Below, one piece after another: positions 62,714-64,000 of a DNA stretch of 64,000 bases. A program made the position numbers and the translations under genes. The notes beneath the pieces were generated by a model. The model ran no database searches. It saw nothing but the letters and a program-made list of their open reading frames with translations, and was not told where the DNA came from. The stretch comes from Streptomyces liangshanensis (GTDB lineage Bacteria > Actinomycetota > Actinomycetes > Streptomycetales > Streptomycetaceae), in the NCBI RefSeq assembly GCF_011694815.1, contig NZ_CP050177.1, forward strand, positions 4,186,001 through 4,250,000. The letters run 5' to 3'. The stretch's first letter is position 1. Each line of letters opens with the position of its first letter.

Positions 62714-64000
62714 TCAGCCCACCCGCTCCGGTACGGGTCCGACCTGCTCCGGTACGGATCCCACCCGCTCCGGTACGGGCTCCGCCTGCCCTGGTACGGG
62801 CTTCGCCTCCTCGGCCCCCGCCCCCGCCGCCGGCACCCGCCGCGCGACCACCCGCGAGGCCGACGCGAGCGCAGGCCGGTCCTGCACGGGAGTGAGCCGC
62901 CGGCCGAGCCGCAGCGCCAGCACGGTGATGCCCAGCGAGAACAGCACGAACGTCACGATGTACGGCCCGTGCAGCGACGCCCCCATCGGACCGCCCACCG
63001 CCGGGCCGACCGCCAGCGCGAGCTGCTTCACCAGCGCGAAGGCCGAGTTGTACTGCCCGACCATCGACGTCGGCGCCAGATCGGCCACCAGCGGCGCGAC
63101 GGTCGGCGCGAGCATCGCCTCACCGAGCCCGAACAGCGCGTACGTGGAGATGAACGCGGCCGTCGCCATCGTCGTACTCCCGTGCCCGAGCCCCGCGTAC
63201 CCCGCGACGATCCACGCCGCGGTCCAGATCAGCCCGACCGCCGCGATCACCCGCGTCCGGCTCCGCCGCTCGACCAGCCGCAGCACCACGAACTGCGCGA
63301 CCACGATCACCGCGGTGTTCGCGGCCAGCGCGACCCCGAGCGTCGACGGGTCGATCCCCGCGGCCTCGGTCCCGTACGCCGCGAGCCCCGACTCGAACTG
63401 CCCGTAACAGGCGAAGAACACCACGAAGCCCAGCCCGAGCAACCGCACCATCGCCCGGTGCCGGAGCAGCGCCCGCACCCCGCCCCCGGCGCGCCTGGCG
63501 GCGTCGGTCTCCTTGGACAGCGCGCTCACGGCGAAGGCGGCCGGGCGGGGCAGCCGGACCGAGGCGGCCATGCCCGCCAGCACGAGGAACATCGCGGCCT
63601 CGACGGCGAACAGCAGCGTGAAGCTGCCCGGCCGGTCCTGGTCGACGATCTGCCCGCCGACCAGCCCGCCGACGCCGAGCCCGAGGTTCGCCAGGAAGAA
63701 CTGCGTCGCGAAGGCCCGCGTCCTGGTCGCCGCCGACGAGCACCACACGATCATCGTGGCCAGCGCCGGCTGCATGACGGCCGTCCCGGCACCGAGCACC
63801 GCCGCCGACATCACCGCCGCCGGCACGCTCCCCGAGAACCCCATGGCGAGCGCCCCCACCGAGGCCAGCACCGCCCCGCTCACCAGGACGGGCAGCGGAC
63901 CGCGCCGGTCGATGATCCGACCGGTGAAGGGGAGGACGACAAGAGCGGCCATGGCGAAGACCGCCAGCACCACACCGGCGGTACCGGCGCCCAGATCCCG
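62714..64000 (-). CDS. MFS transporter, 5' end outside the window
   Basis: The frame is open to the last base, so the N-terminus is missing. About ten membrane segments are visible. The loop GRIIDRRGPLPVLVSG near the start carries the MFS motif A-like Arg/Asp cluster, and MQPALATMIVWCSS and YNSAFALVKQLALAVGPAVGGPMGA follow. The C-terminal 40 residues are cytosolic, ending in three to four heptapeptide repeats of PVPERVG type coded by 21-base repeats (62718-62801). Drug or metabolite export is the usual family role; the substrate is unknown. Confidence 0.9.
   Translation of the reverse strand, partial: RDLGAGTAGVVLAVFAMAALVVLPFTGRIIDRRGPLPVLVSGAVLASVGALAMGFSGSVPAAVMSAAVLGAGTAVMQPALATMIVWCSSAATRTRAFATQFFLANLGLGVGGLVGGQIVDQDRPGSFTLLFAVEAAMFLVLAGMAASVRLPRPAAFAVSALSKETDAARRAGGGVRALLRHRAMVRLLGLGFVVFFACYGQFESGLAAYGTEAAGIDPSTLGVALAANTAVIVVAQFVVLRLVERRSRTRVIAAVGLIWTAAWIVAGYAGLGHGSTTMATAAFISTYALFGLGEAMLAPTVAPLVADLAPTSMVGQYNSAFALVKQLALAVGPAVGGPMGASLHGPYIVTFVLFSLGITVLALRLGRRLTPVQDRPALASASRVVARRVPAAGAGAEEAKPVPGQAEPVPERVGSVPEQVGPVPERVG

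Overview
The window is chromosomal DNA of a Streptomyces or very close relative. Evidence: very high G+C with strong GC3 bias, GTG starts, a recognisable bldC, an Lsr2-family gene next to purS, two crcB genes, an ydaO-type (c-di-AMP) leader before an M23 endopeptidase, and DUF397/Scr1-type regulators. From memory, the gene order resembles the core chromosome around bldC in Streptomyces coelicolor; no database was consulted.

Layout. (1) 1-17.4 kb is purine biosynthesis with guests: end of a dimethylformamidase-like protein, purC, then an ABC-2 exporter/DesK-type two-component operon lying between two identical 118-bp copies of tRNA-Gly(GCC) plus terminator, tRNA-Gly(UCC) with an abnormal elbow, lsrL, purS-purQ-purL, DUF4177, a mycothiol/SCP-like protein, a DUF397/Scr1-type pair, a META lipoprotein, purF and purM. 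(2) 17.4-26.3 kb: DUF3073, valine dehydrogenase, a conserved hypothetical, bldC with a long structured leader, a strong T-tract terminator, hrpA bracketed by two tRNA-Asp genes, and a tRNA-Glu/Asp/Phe operon. (3) 26.4-32.8 kb: metallophosphoesterase, zinc metallopeptidase, crcB pair, Pro-rich lipoprotein, DEAD-box helicase. (4) 32.9-40.5 kb is the most accessory-looking part: between two tRNA-Lys genes lie a membrane protein, an unknown protein, a HAD-like protein, a possible tiny ORF and two tandem ATP-grasp ligases; a paralogous HAD-like gene and the initiator tRNA follow. (5) 40.7-47.3 kb: SpoIIE-type phosphatase, riboswitch plus M23 peptidase, aldo/keto reductase, PrsW-like protease, TrmB. 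(6) 47.3-64 kb: L-2-hydroxyglutarate oxidase, an NsdA-like regulator divergent from an asparagine-synthetase-like protein, a 975-residue ECF sigma factor fused to a zinc finger, membrane region and NPCBM domain, a TetR regulator with a large Gly/Ala insert, type II NADH dehydrogenase, a PAS-PP2C-ATPase regulator and an MFS transporter cut by the window edge.

How the parts work together: purC, purSQL, purF and purM supply five purine steps. The exporter and its histidine kinase/response regulator look like a self-contained stress-sensing unit with a candidate operator at 6641-6658. BldC, the sigma factor, the NsdA-like protein, the PP2C phosphatases and the c-di-AMP-controlled endopeptidase are developmental or cell-envelope functions.

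Best leads for something undescribed: the two-ATP-grasp/tiny-ORF unit with its flanking HAD paralogues, the tRNA-Gly(UCC) with lost T-loop and D-loop signatures, the tRNA-bracketed ABC/two-component block, the structured RNA region after bldC, and in-frame low-complexity expansions inside several regulatory proteins. No CRISPR array, integrase, transposase or rRNA gene was seen.
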